NCBI RefSeq assembly: GCF_016862315.1
Contig: NZ_BOMS01000131.1
Span: forward strand, 25,027 to 89,026
Direction of reading: 5' to 3'
Length of the DNA: 64,000 bases
Source: Actinoplanes palleronii
GTDB taxonomy: Bacteria > Actinomycetota > Actinomycetes > Mycobacteriales > Micromonosporaceae
Shown: piece after piece, positions 8,583-16,462 of the stretch
Layout: the number at the start of each line of letters is the position of its first letter
How positions within the stretch are numbered: position 1 is the stretch's first letter
Translations under genes and position numbers: made by a program
Notes under the pieces: model-generated
The model's database searches: none
What the model was told of the DNA's origin: nothing
The model's input: only the letters and a program-made list of their open reading frames with translations

Positions 8583-8709
8583 CCGCTGGCGCGACCCTAA
8601 CCATTCACGATGATCAACGTCTCGGGTTGGTATCGGATTGTGTCCTTTCAATTTTTCGGGGCAGGGAGTCTCCCGTGGCAGACCATGATTCCGCTGTCGC
8701 GGAGCTCCG

Positions 8710-10143
8710 TCAGAGAAGCGCGGCGATGGCGGGCAGCACCGCGACCGCGTTCTCCAGGTCGGTGCCGAGCGGGCGGTCGTCGAACCCCGGCACCAGGTTC
8801 TTGGCGGCCATGTCGAACGCGTCCCGGGCGATGCCGTCCGGCAGGCGGCCCGGCGCCATCCGCAGCGCCCGGACCGCCGCGACCAGCTCGGCGGCGAGCA
8901 GGGTCGGCGCGAGCTCGGTCATCCGGCGCAGGGAACGCGCGCCCTGGGTGGCGAAGCTGGCGTGCTCCTCCAGGCCGAGCGAGATGGTCAGGGTGCCGGC
9001 CGCGATCGGCTGCATGCCGACGCGGATCTCGGTGAGGACGTCCTGGACCACGTACTCGCCGATCATCAGGCCGGAACTGCCGGCCGGGCCGTCGGCGAGG
9101 AACGCCCGCAGACCGGTCATGTCGGGACGCATCAGCAGGCCGACCCGGGCCGAGGAGAGCGACAGCACCGGAAGGAACGCGCTGCGCACGGCGTCGAGAC
9201 CGGCGGCTAGGGTCGCGGTGTGGAACTGTCCGTGATGCAGGACGCCGTCGTCGGTGACCAGCGGGTTCTCCACCGCGGCGTTGAGTTCGGCGGTGAGCAC
9301 GTCGTGCAGGGACCGGGCCGCGTGGATCGCCGGAGCGGTGACCTGCGGCACCACCCGCAGGCCGAACGGGTCCTGGATGCGTAGCGGCGGGGCGCACCCG
9401 GCCACCAGCGTGTTGAGCAGGGTGGCCACCTCGACCTGGCCGGGGTGGGCGCGAGCCTGGTGGACGGCCGGGTGGTAGGCCTCGGGATTGCCGCGCAGGG
9501 CCAGGAACGAGAGCGCGGCCACCACCACGGAGGCCCGGATCAGCTCCTCCACCTGGGCCAGGGCGAGGATCGCGGTCGCGACGGTGAGCGCGCTCGAGCT
9601 GATCATCGGCAGCGCGTCGGTGCCGTCGATCGGGATGACCGGGCCGTTGCCGGAGCGCCAGGGGCGTTCGCCGGCCAGGGTCAGGCCCAGCTCGGCGAGG
9701 GCGGAGAGGTCGGCGGTGCCGATCGCGCCCCACGGGTGCAGGCTCGGGACGGCGCCGTCGCGCAGCGCGGTGGCCAGGGCCTCGGCGACGCGCCGGGACA
9801 CCCCGGAGCCGCCGGCCAGGATCTGATTGAGGCGTACGGCCATGGCGGCCCGCGCGGTGACGTCGTCCTCCTCGGGCCCGACCGCCGCGCAGTGGCTGCG
9901 CAGCATCCGCAGGCCGTGCTCGGCGGCGTCGTCGGACTTCTCGTGCCGGTTCGCGCCGACACCGGTGTTGGCGCCGTAGACCGCGCCGCGCTCCCGGGCG
10001 GCGTGCAGGCGGGCGTGCCGGGCCTCGACCAGCTGCAGCGCGGCCGGGCCGACCTCGGCCACGGCCCGCCCGGAGGCGATCGCGAGCAGACCGGAGATGG
10101 TCAAGGTCCGCCCGTCGAGGGGAACGCCGGTGGCCGCCTGCAT
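8710..10143 (-). CDS. HAL/PAL-family lyase lacking the MIO triad (candidate betaine lyase such as ergothionase)
   Basis: A full-length 477-residue member of the histidine/phenylalanine ammonia-lyase fold. Family landmarks are YGANTGVG at 56-63 (catalytic Tyr56), the GAIGTADLSALAEL segment at 139-152, IQDPFGLRVVPQV, ELNAAVENPL and FATQGARSLRRMTE. In true ammonia-lyases the central segment carries Ala-Ser-Gly, which cyclises to the MIO electrophile; here the aligned residues 142-144 are Gly-Thr-Ala, so MIO cannot form as usual. To my knowledge ergothionase, a HAL relative that eliminates trimethylamine from ergothioneine, also works without MIO. A betaine importer is encoded divergently. The start ATG has GGAGGG 4 nt upstream. 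The substrate is inference. Confidence 0.8.
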   Translation of the reverse strand: MQAATGVPLDGRTLTISGLLAIASGRAVAEVGPAALQLVEARHARLHAARERGAVYGANTGVGANRHEKSDDAAEHGLRMLRSHCAAVGPEEDDVTARAAMAVRLNQILAGGSGVSRRVAEALATALRDGAVPSLHPWGAIGTADLSALAELGLTLAGERPWRSGNGPVIPIDGTDALPMISSSALTVATAILALAQVEELIRASVVVAALSFLALRGNPEAYHPAVHQARAHPGQVEVATLLNTLVAGCAPPLRIQDPFGLRVVPQVTAPAIHAARSLHDVLTAELNAAVENPLVTDDGVLHHGQFHTATLAAGLDAVRSAFLPVLSLSSARVGLLMRPDMTGLRAFLADGPAGSSGLMIGEYVVQDVLTEIRVGMQPIAAGTLTISLGLEEHASFATQGARSLRRMTELAPTLLAAELVAAVRALRMAPGRLPDGIARDAFDMAAKNLVPGFDDRPLGTDLENAVAVLPAIAALL

Positions 10144-10193
10144 GTACCCTCCTGCGGGCGTATTAAGGAGACGTAACGGCTCTTACCAGGCCG

Positions 10194-10238
10194 TTGACTT
10201 GTTATTCACTACACCACAAGTATGAATACCAGTATTCA
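10194..10238. promoter_or_regulatory. Divergent promoter region with palindromic operator
   Basis: The 124-bp gap between the divergent lyase and importer genes holds a 16-bp perfect palindrome, TGAATACCAGTATTCA, at 10223-10238. A related half site, TTATTCACT, lies at 10202-10210. A TTGACT hexamer at 10194-10199 could be a -35 element for the rightward genes, although no well-spaced -10 is clear. A shared operator suggests that the lyase and transporter respond to the same signal. Confidence 0.65.
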
Positions 10239-10267
10239 CGAGAACGTCTGCCACCGCCAGGAGCGCC

Positions 10268-11314
10268 ATGATCACATTTGAGGACGTCGTCAAGGTCTAC
10301 CCCGGTGGGAGCACCGCGGTGGACCACCTCTCGATGGAGTTGCCCACCGGGAAGATGACGGTTCTCGTCGGTCCGTCCGGCTGTGGCAAGACCACCTCGC
10401 TCCGCATGATCAACCGGATGGTCATCCCGACGTCGGGCCGCATCCTGATCGACGGCAAGGACGTCTCGGGCCAGGACGAGGCGGTGCTGCGCCGCGGCAT
10501 CGGCTACGTCATCCAGCACGCCGGGCTCTTCCCGCACCGGACCGTGCTGGACAACGTGGCCACGGTGCCGCTGCTGCTCGGCAAGACCCGCCGCGAGGCC
10601 CGGTCGGCGGCGATGGAGCTGCTGGAGCGGGTCGGGCTGTCCGCCGAGTTCGCCAAGCGTTACCCGGCCCAGCTCTCCGGCGGGCAGCAGCAGCGGGTGG
10701 GCGTCGCCCGGGCGCTCGCGGCCGACCCGCCGGTGATGCTGATGGACGAGCCGTTCAGCGCGGTCGACCCGGTGGTGCGCGAGGGCCTGCACCGCGAGTT
10801 CCTCCGGCTGCAGCAGGACCTGGGCAAGACGATCGCGATGGTCACCCACGACATCGACGAGGCGATCAAGCTCGGTGACATGGTCGCGGTCTTCCGGCAG
10901 GGCGGGCACCTGGCCCAGTTCGGCACACCGCAGGAGCTGCTGGAGCAGCCGGTCGACGACTTCGTGGCCGAGTTCGTGGGCCGCGACCGCGGTCTGCGCA
11001 GCCTCTCCTTCGACACCGCGGCCGACCTGCCGGTCCAGCCGGTGGGTTCGTTCGACGGGGCGGAGCTGGTGCTCGACGACGCCGGCCGTCCGCTGGGCTG
11101 GCGGCGCGACGGCGGCACGATCGAGCCGACCGCCGGGGTGTTCACCACCGGCGACTCGCTGCGGATGGTCACCGACCTGGCGATCACCTCGCCGGTCGGT
11201 GTCGCGGTGCGCGTCGGGGCGGACGGCAAGGCGGAGGGTCTGGTCCGCCACCACGACCTGGTCGACTTCCTGGCCGCCCGGCGAGACCGGCGGGCGGCGG
11301 AGCGCAGCGCATGA
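10268..11314 (+). CDS. Quaternary-amine ABC importer ATPase (OpuCA/ProV-like)
   Basis: A 348-residue ATPase with Walker A GPSGCGKTT, a Q-loop in GYVIQHAGLFPH (the IQ.GLFPH form typical of OpuCA/ProV), signature LSGGQQQR, Walker B VMLMDEPFSAVD and switch MVTHDIDEA. The C-terminal 100 residues form a reduced CBS-like region (TGDSLRMVTDLA and GKAEGLVRHHDLVDFL). OpuC-family systems import glycine betaine, choline, carnitine and, in EgtU, ergothioneine. First gene of a four-gene operon; it overlaps the next by ATGA. Confidence 0.92.
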   Translation: MITFEDVVKVYPGGSTAVDHLSMELPTGKMTVLVGPSGCGKTTSLRMINRMVIPTSGRILIDGKDVSGQDEAVLRRGIGYVIQHAGLFPHRTVLDNVATVPLLLGKTRREARSAAMELLERVGLSAEFAKRYPAQLSGGQQQRVGVARALAADPPVMLMDEPFSAVDPVVREGLHREFLRLQQDLGKTIAMVTHDIDEAIKLGDMVAVFRQGGHLAQFGTPQELLEQPVDDFVAEFVGRDRGLRSLSFDTAADLPVQPVGSFDGAELVLDDAGRPLGWRRDGGTIEPTAGVFTTGDSLRMVTDLAITSPVGVAVRVGADGKAEGLVRHHDLVDFLAARRDRRAAERSA

Positions 11315-11967
11315 TCCAATACCTGACCAACAACCACGAGGTCGTGCTCGCCGCGCTGCAGCAGCACATCTACCTCGCGCTGCTGCCGATCCTGATCGGC
11401 CTGGTGGTGGCCCTGCCGATCGGCTACCTCGGGGTGCGTTTCCCCTGGTTCTATCACCCGCTGGTGAACGTCTGCGGCGTGCTCTACTCGATCCCGTCGC
11501 TGGCCCTGTTCGTCTTCCTGCCGGTCCTGCTCGGCACCAAGATCCTGGCGCCGGTCAACATCGTGGTGGCGCTGACGATCTACACGGTGGCGCTGCTGGC
11601 CCGGACGGTCGCCGACGGCCTGCGCTCGGTCGACCCGGTGATCACCCAGTCGGCCACCGCGATGGGCTACCGCCGCCTGCGCCGGCTGTTCGACGTCGAG
11701 CTGCCGGTCGCGCTGCCGGTGATCCTGGCCGGCCTGCGGGTCGCCACCGTCTCCAACATCAGCCTGGTCAGCGTCGGCGCCCTGATCGGCGTCGGCGGGC
11801 TCGGGCAGCTGTTCACCCGCGGCTTCCAGCTGTTCTACCTGGAACCGATCATCATCGGCATCATCCTGTCGGTGCTGCTCGCCGGCCTGGCCGACCTGAT
11901 CATCGTGCTCGTCCAGCGGGCACTCACCCCGTGGACCCGGCACCAGCACGGTGGAGGCGCCGCGTGA
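11311..11967 (+). CDS. Quaternary-amine ABC importer permease 1 (OpuCB-like)
   Basis: A 218-residue membrane protein with five or six hydrophobic segments and the conserved core VCGVLYSIPSLALFVFLPVL followed by the EAA-type loop QSATAMGYRRLRRLFDVELP. Proteins of this length and pattern form the channel of OpuB/OpuC importers. The start overlaps the ATPase stop and the end overlaps the second permease (GTGA), so the operon is tightly coupled. Confidence 0.92.
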   Translation: MIQYLTNNHEVVLAALQQHIYLALLPILIGLVVALPIGYLGVRFPWFYHPLVNVCGVLYSIPSLALFVFLPVLLGTKILAPVNIVVALTIYTVALLARTVADGLRSVDPVITQSATAMGYRRLRRLFDVELPVALPVILAGLRVATVSNISLVSVGALIGVGGLGQLFTRGFQLFYLEPIIIGIILSVLLAGLADLIIVLVQRALTPWTRHQHGGGAA

Positions 11968-12650
11968 ACCTCTCCTACCTCTTCGACGCCGCGCACTGGG
12001 ACCTCAGCGCCCCCGGCGGCATCCCGCAGCTGATCCTCGCCCACCTCGGGTACGTCGCCCTGGCCCTGCTGATCGGCACGATCATCGCGCTGCCGGTCGG
12101 GCTGTTCATCGGGCACACCGGGCGCGGCTCGTTCATCGCGATCAACTCGGGCAACGCCGGCCGGTCGCTGCCCACCCTGGGCCTGCTGATGCTGATGGTC
12201 ACCCTGCTCGGGCTCGGGCTCACCCCGGTGCTGATCGCGCTGACCGTGCTGGTCATCCCGCCGATCCTGACCTCGGCGTACGCCGGGATGCGCACCCTCG
12301 ACCGCGGTGTGATCGACGCCGCCAAGGGGATGGGAATGCGCCCCTGGCAGGTGCTGTTCAAGGTCGAAGTGCCGATGGCCCTGCCAGTCCTGATGAGCGG
12401 GTTCCGCAGCGCGGCCCTGCAGGTGGTCGCGACCGCGACAGTGGCGGCCGCCGTGGGCCTCAGCGGCCTGGGCCGCCTGCTGATCGACGGCCTGGCAGTC
12501 AACGACTATTCCCGTGTCCTGGCCGGCGCCATCGTCGTCGCCGTCCTCGCCGTCCTGCTCGACCTGTTCCTCGCGCTCGTACAGCGCTGGATCGTCTCAC
12601 CCGGCCTGACCGGACGGGACCAGACCCGTTCGCGCCGCGCCACCACCTGA
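11964..12650 (+). CDS. Quaternary-amine ABC importer permease 2 (OpuCD-like)
   Basis: A 228-residue permease starting at the GTG of a GTGA overlap. It has about six hydrophobic segments, the NAGRSLPTLGLLML stretch and the EAA loop DAAKGMGMRPWQVLFKVEVP. Two homologous permeases (OpuCB- and OpuCD-type) are usual for this importer class and probably form a heterodimer. An in-frame upstream extension exists but lies wholly within the preceding permease gene. Confidence 0.92.
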   Translation: MNLSYLFDAAHWDLSAPGGIPQLILAHLGYVALALLIGTIIALPVGLFIGHTGRGSFIAINSGNAGRSLPTLGLLMLMVTLLGLGLTPVLIALTVLVIPPILTSAYAGMRTLDRGVIDAAKGMGMRPWQVLFKVEVPMALPVLMSGFRSAALQVVATATVAAAVGLSGLGRLLIDGLAVNDYSRVLAGAIVVAVLAVLLDLFLALVQRWIVSPGLTGRDQTRSRRATT

Positions 12651-12669
12651 AACCATCGGAAGGTCGAAC

Positions 12670-13596
12670 ATGTCCCGCATACGTACCATCGGCGCCGCGA
12701 TCGCCGGCATCAGCCTCGCCCTCTCCGTCGCCGCGTGCGGCGCTGACAGCGACCCGCTCGCCGAGGACACCACCAAGCCCACGGCTGGCACCGTCACGGT
12801 CGGCTCGGCCAACTTCGCCGAGAGCGAGCTGCTCGCCGAGATCTACTCGCAGACCCTGGAAGCCAAGGGCGTCACGGTCAAGCGTCAGTTCAACATCGGC
12901 GCCCGTGAGCTGTACCTGAAGGCGCTGCAGGACGGCTCGATCGACCTGCTGCCGGAGTACAACGGTGCGCTGCTGGCGTCGCTCTCCACCGGCGGGGTGC
13001 CCGAGGGCGTCAGCAGCCCGACCGACGTGCTCGCCGCACTGAAGAAGGTCCTGCCCGCCGGCACCGAGGTGCTGGAGCAGTCGGCCGCCGAGGACAAGGA
13101 CACCCTGACCGTCACCTCGGCGACGGCCACCAAGTACAAGCTGGCCAGCATCGAGGACCTCAAGGCCGTCGCGCCGACGCTGAAGGTCGGCGCCGGTCCC
13201 GAGTTCCAGGAGCGCCACCAGGGCCTCAAGGGCCTCGAGTCGGTCTACGGCGTGAAGTTCAAGGAGTTCAAGGCGCTCGACGCCGGTGGCCCGCTCACCA
13301 TGAAGGCCCTGGTCGACGGCGACATCGACGTCGGCAACATCTTCTCCACCGACTCCGGTATCGCGACCAACAAGCTGGTCGTCCTGCAGGACCCGAAGAA
13401 CCTCTACACCTCGCAGAACGTCATCCCGCTGATCCGCACCGCGGCGAACAACACCACGGTGTCGGGCGCGCTGAACGCCCTCTCGGCCAAGCTGACCACC
13501 GAGAACCTGACCACCTACCTGGCCAAGGTCCAGGTGGACAAGCAGGACAGCGCCACGGTGGCGAAGGCCTTCCTCACCGAGGCCGGCCTGCTCTGA
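12670..13596 (+). CDS. Quaternary-amine substrate-binding lipoprotein (OpuCC-like)
   Basis: A 308-residue lipoprotein with lipobox SVAAC (Cys about residue 23) and the family opening VTVGSANFAESELLAEIYSQ. Later motifs include FNIGARELYLKALQDGSIDL and LPEYNG, all typical of OpuAC/OsmX-type binding proteins that hold trimethylammonium groups in an aromatic cage. It ends the operon 24 bp from a strong terminator. The ligand may be glycine betaine, choline or, given the divergent lyase, ergothioneine or hercynine. Counting the Trp/Tyr cage residues would need a structural model. Confidence 0.9.
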   Translation: MSRIRTIGAAIAGISLALSVAACGADSDPLAEDTTKPTAGTVTVGSANFAESELLAEIYSQTLEAKGVTVKRQFNIGARELYLKALQDGSIDLLPEYNGALLASLSTGGVPEGVSSPTDVLAALKKVLPAGTEVLEQSAAEDKDTLTVTSATATKYKLASIEDLKAVAPTLKVGAGPEFQERHQGLKGLESVYGVKFKEFKALDAGGPLTMKALVDGDIDVGNIFSTDSGIATNKLVVLQDPKNLYTSQNVIPLIRTAANNTTVSGALNALSAKLTTENLTTYLAKVQVDKQDSATVAKAFLTEAGLL

Positions 13597-13620
13597 TAGC
13601 TGTCTGACCGTTTCATCCCG

Positions 13621-13661
13621 CCGGCCGGCGGTGGCTCCTCAGCCACCGCCGGCCGGTTTTT
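13621..13661 (+). terminator. Rho-independent terminator
   Basis: A 16-bp perfect stem (CCGGCCGGCGGTGGCT with its complement) around a CCTC loop, followed by TTTTT. It lies 25 bp after the binding-protein stop and before the convergent gene at 14019-13669, so it closes the importer operon. Confidence 0.95.
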
Positions 13662-13668
13662 CGGTTTT

Positions 13669-14019
13669 TCAACCCGCGATCGTACGGTCGACCCGGCCGA
13701 CCGTGACCTCGACGGTTTCCGCGGCGATGAGGCAGGGGAGTGGCCCCGACCAGCCGATCTCCGCCTCGAGGTCGAAGGCCACGATCACCGGTGGGTCCTC
13801 GCCGAGGTAGCGGCGCACCAGATCGCGCTCGGCCGGGGTCGGCTCGCGGAACACCGGCTCGGTGAACTGCGTCGGACACTGCAGGTAGGCGACGTCGGTG
13901 AAGACGACCTCGAGCCGGTGGCTGTAGGTCAGGTCGTGGTCGGCGGCCAGACACAGCCGCGAGCTGTCATACGACTGGATGTCCCAGTCCCACCACGGCC
14001 CGTCGGGCAACTCGAGCAT
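13669..14019 (-). CDS. Hypothetical protein, 116 residues
   Basis: I do not recognise this protein. It is acidic and aromatic-rich (PDGPWWDWDIQSYDSS near the start; DLEAEIGWSGPLPC later) and has no signal peptide or membrane segment. The composition looks like a real folded protein, but the start is uncertain. Coding-like sequence (KIVLAQRNGDIDDNAG) continues upstream of the ATG at 14019 to about 14110 without an ATG, GTG or TTG. It lies downstream of the MepB-like gene on the same strand. Confidence 0.6.
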   Translation of the reverse strand: MLELPDGPWWDWDIQSYDSSRLCLAADHDLTYSHRLEVVFTDVAYLQCPTQFTEPVFREPTPAERDLVRRYLGEDPPVIVAFDLEAEIGWSGPLPCLIAAETVEVTVGRVDRTIAG

Positions 14020-14137
14020 CCGGTGATCATTCCCTTGGCGGGGCAGGACCGCCAGCCGCTCCGGGCCGGCGTTGTCGTCGATGTCACCGTTGCGCTGGGC
14101 AAGGACGATTTTTGGTACGAAAGGAGCGCGGCGCTGG

Positions 14138-14638
14138 TCAGGCGCCGTACAGTGCCCGGGCCCGGGTGACGTCCAGGTTGCGGCCGTCGTCGACGGGCAA
14201 GTAGTGGGCCAGCTGCCAGGACTGGATGCTGGTGGCCTGGCGGTTCGCCGGGGTGGACCAAGGGGGATAGACGCGGAAGCCGCGTTTGCCGCCTGCGCCG
14301 TCGCGGGACATGATGCCGCGGGCTACCAGGGTTGCCGTTGGGAAGACGAAGTGGCCGAAGTGCTCCGCGTCGCGGCTGCTGATCACGACCAGGTCGACAG
14401 CGTCGGTGGTGTCCAGCGGGCGGATCGGGCCGGTCGTGGACCGTGCCCACAGGGTGACGAACTGTCCGACCTTCGTGGGCGTCGTCTTGGCTGTGCGGAA
14501 GCGGACGGCCCGGTTGTTCAGCAGGAACGAGTGCGCGCAGTACTCGGCGCTCTCTGGCTCCGGTGTCAGATCGGAGCAGGCGACGCCGATCTGGTCGTAC
14601 ACAAGGGATTTGGCTTTGTGAAAATCGGATGCCGTCAC
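14138..14638 (-). CDS. MepB-family protein
   Basis: A 166-residue protein. Features shared with the MepB family are AEYCAHSFLLNNRAVRFRTA, VGQFVTLWAR, FPTATLVARGIMS and GKRGFRVYPPW. MepB was named from the staphylococcal mepRAB locus; its biochemical function is unknown. The GTG at 14638 overlaps the acetyltransferase stop (GTGA) and gives a normal family length. A longer frame to 14887 would be low-complexity sequence within the neighbouring gene. Confidence 0.8.
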   Translation of the reverse strand: MTASDFHKAKSLVYDQIGVACSDLTPEPESAEYCAHSFLLNNRAVRFRTAKTTPTKVGQFVTLWARSTTGPIRPLDTTDAVDLVVISSRDAEHFGHFVFPTATLVARGIMSRDGAGGKRGFRVYPPWSTPANRQATSIQSWQLAHYLPVDDGRNLDVTRARALYGA

Positions 14639-15048
14639 GGTTCCCACAGCAGGATCTGGCGGTGGTGGCGGAAACCGGTGCGCAGGTAGAAGTCGACGGC
14701 GCGGCGGCCGGAGTGAACGGTGACGTGCAGCAGGTGGCGGGCCTCGGCCTTGGCCAGGATCGCGGCCATCAGCGCGGCGCCGACGCCTTGCTTGCGGTGT
14801 TCCTCGCGGACCATCACCGACTGGATGTCGCCGTATTGCCGGTGCAGCGAGCCGTTGCCGGGCACCCGGTCCGCGACGAACAGCCACGCCGCGCCGACCA
14901 CGCGGCCGTCGATCTCGGCGACGAACGGCAGGTGGGTCTGCGCGTGGGCGGTGACCCAGGCGGTGAACGCCGGGAGCTGATCGGGTGCGATGTCCCGCAG
15001 CTCCGCGAGCGCCGCCACGTCAGCCGCACCTGCCATCCGCACGATCAT
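14635..15048 (-). CDS. GNAT-family N-acetyltransferase
   Basis: A 137-residue cytosolic enzyme. The acetyl-CoA pyrophosphate-binding motif QSVMVREEHRKQGVGAALM is clear (Q/R-x-x-G-x-G/A), preceded by a beta-strand with AEIDGRVVGAAWL and followed by FYLRTGFRHH, as in single-domain GNAT proteins. The acceptor substrate is unknown. I chose the ATG at 15048. It is translationally coupled to the MepB-like gene downstream. Confidence 0.85.
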   Translation of the reverse strand: MIVRMAGAADVAALAELRDIAPDQLPAFTAWVTAHAQTHLPFVAEIDGRVVGAAWLFVADRVPGNGSLHRQYGDIQSVMVREEHRKQGVGAALMAAILAKAEARHLLHVTVHSGRRAVDFYLRTGFRHHRQILLWEP

Positions 15049-15058
15049 TGGGCGGATT

Positions 15059-15460
15059 CTAGCTGAGGCCGATGTGCGACCTCGTGGAATCATCCGCGAT
15101 GACGTACTGCGAAAGGCACGTTCCGTCGCCGGAAGCGACCTCCCAGACGTGCCCCCGGTAGGTGGTGTAATTGGCGGTGCCGTTCGCCGGGATGAATTGG
15201 CCCGATTCCCGGCCCCCGCTCGTGTTGTGCCAATACAGCATGGCCGGTTTGCGGCTGCGGTTGGCGACGCTCAGCAGGATCTCGGTCTGGTCGACCTGCT
15301 GCGAGGCCAGGGCTCCGCACAGTTTCCGGTGCACGCCGACCAGAAGGTAGGGGACCGGATCGCGGGGCGGTTCGGTGGCGGCCGAGGCCGGGCAGACACC
15401 GAACGCCGTGCCGGCGATCACGCCTACGGCCGCGGTCGCCGCTCGGGCCAGCATGTTCAT
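15059..15460 (-). CDS. Secreted protein with VHL-beta-like domain
   Basis: A 133-residue exported protein with a signal peptide cleaved near PASA-A (residues 25-28). Residues 62-112 read like the beta domain of the von Hippel-Lindau protein: a strand ending in VANRSR, then LYWHNTSG, a proline-containing turn FIPANG, and YRGHVWEVA (101-109), which parallels the human NRSP and YRGHLW segments. Bacterial VHL-beta-like proteins are known as small secreted domains of unknown role. Two Cys residues (49, 115) could form a disulfide. GAGGGACGAG precedes the ATG at 15460. Confidence 0.7.
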   Translation of the reverse strand: MNMLARAATAAVGVIAGTAFGVCPASAATEPPRDPVPYLLVGVHRKLCGALASQQVDQTEILLSVANRSRKPAMLYWHNTSGGRESGQFIPANGTANYTTYRGHVWEVASGDGTCLSQYVIADDSTRSHIGLS

Positions 15461-15588
15461 GGACTCGTCCCTCTCGTCACGCCGAAAAGCCGAGTCCATC
15501 ACCCCCTCCCCGGCGGGATTTCGATGTTCGCGTAGAGCAGAGTTGCCGGCTGGGCCGGGCGGGGCGGCCCAGCCGGGGGTGGGGAGGG

Positions 15589-16335
15589 TCAGGCGCCGAA
15601 AATGCGGTCGTCCGGGGCGGCCTTGCGGGCTGCCAGCACCTGGCGCGCGAACTCGCCGACCGGGATGCGCAGCGGCAGCTCCGCCAGGTCGACCGCGTCC
15701 GCGATCACCGCGGCCGCCTCCTCGGTCGGGATCATGCCGGGGAAGCTGGTCTTGGCGTGCAGGTCCGCGTACGCGTCCTCGGGGCCGCGGATCTCCCGCG
15801 GCGCGTCGAGGGCGCCGCTGGCGACCGGGCCGGGCTGCAGCAGGGCGACCGAGATGCCGTGCGTGGCGGTCTCCTGCGCCAGTGATTCGGCGATCGCCTC
15901 GAGGGCGAACTTCGACGCCGAGTACGCGCTGTCCAGCGGGAACGAGATCCGCCCGTTGATGCTGGAGACGTAGAGGATGCGGCCGCTGCCCCGGCGGCGC
16001 ATCTGCGGCAGCACCGCCCGGGTCGCCCGGAGCGCGCCGACCGTGTTCACGTCGAGCAGGTGCAGCAGCTCGTCGGCCGGGGTCTCCTCGACTGCCGACC
16101 GGAAGTACTGCGCCGAGTTCGAGATCAGCACGTCGACTTGTCCGGCCGCGGCCACGGCCGCGTCGACCGAGTCCTGGTCGCTGACATCGAGCGCGAGGCG
16201 GGTGTCAACGTCAAGATCTTCGATCGTACGAAGGGTGCGTGCGGTCGCGGTCACCCGGTGGCCACGCTTGGTCAGCTCGATCGCGGTGGCCCGGCCGATG
16301 CCGCTGGACGTGCCGGTGATGAGTACCGATGCCAT
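15589..16335 (-). CDS. Short-chain dehydrogenase/reductase (SDR)
   Basis: A 248-residue classical SDR with the NAD(P)-binding TGTSSGIG near residues 7-14, the Asn of the NSAQ motif, the catalytic Ser in YVSSINGRISF and the catalytic Tyr-x-x-x-Lys YSASK. It oxidises or reduces an unidentified carbonyl/alcohol. The start at 16335 follows from the position of the nucleotide motif; the longer frame includes promoter DNA. It is divergent from a TetR gene with three shared operator repeats, so it is very likely that regulator's target. Confidence 0.9.
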   Translation of the reverse strand: MASVLITGTSSGIGRATAIELTKRGHRVTATARTLRTIEDLDVDTRLALDVSDQDSVDAAVAAAGQVDVLISNSAQYFRSAVEETPADELLHLLDVNTVGALRATRAVLPQMRRRGSGRILYVSSINGRISFPLDSAYSASKFALEAIAESLAQETATHGISVALLQPGPVASGALDAPREIRGPEDAYADLHAKTSFPGMIPTEEAAAVIADAVDLAELPLRIPVGEFARQVLAARKAAPDDRIFGA

Positions 16336-16357
16336 GGTTCTGCTTCTTCCTCGATGG

Positions 16358-16450
16358 GTTCTGTACCGCCGTGTCAAAAACGTAGCACGGTTCTGTACTG
16401 AGTCGTCAAGAACTCGGAATGTGTTCTGTACTACCTCGCCAAAAACGCGG
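16358..16450. promoter_or_regulatory. Three phased direct repeats, likely TetR operators
   Basis: GTTCTGTAC occurs at 16358-16366, 16390-16398 and 16423-16431, that is every 32-33 bp, or about three helical turns. Each copy is followed by a related GYCAARAAC tail (GTCAAAAACG, GTCAAGAACT, GCCAAAAACG), so each site is an imperfect inverted repeat. They occupy the SDR/TetR divergent intergenic space and presumably bind the TetR protein. Confidence 0.75.
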
Positions 16451-16462
16451 TAAGCTGGGCGC

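Noticed and set aside
4008..8613. Long plus-strand frames opposite the peptide importer operon
   Set aside because: Antisense shadows; the minus strand encodes all five importer components with intact motifs.
9710..9740. Sequencing error creating the Gly-Thr-Ala in place of Ala-Ser-Gly
   Set aside because: The frame is continuous, flanking residues (WGAIG and ADLSALAEL) align without gaps, and a single-base error could not convert all three codons.
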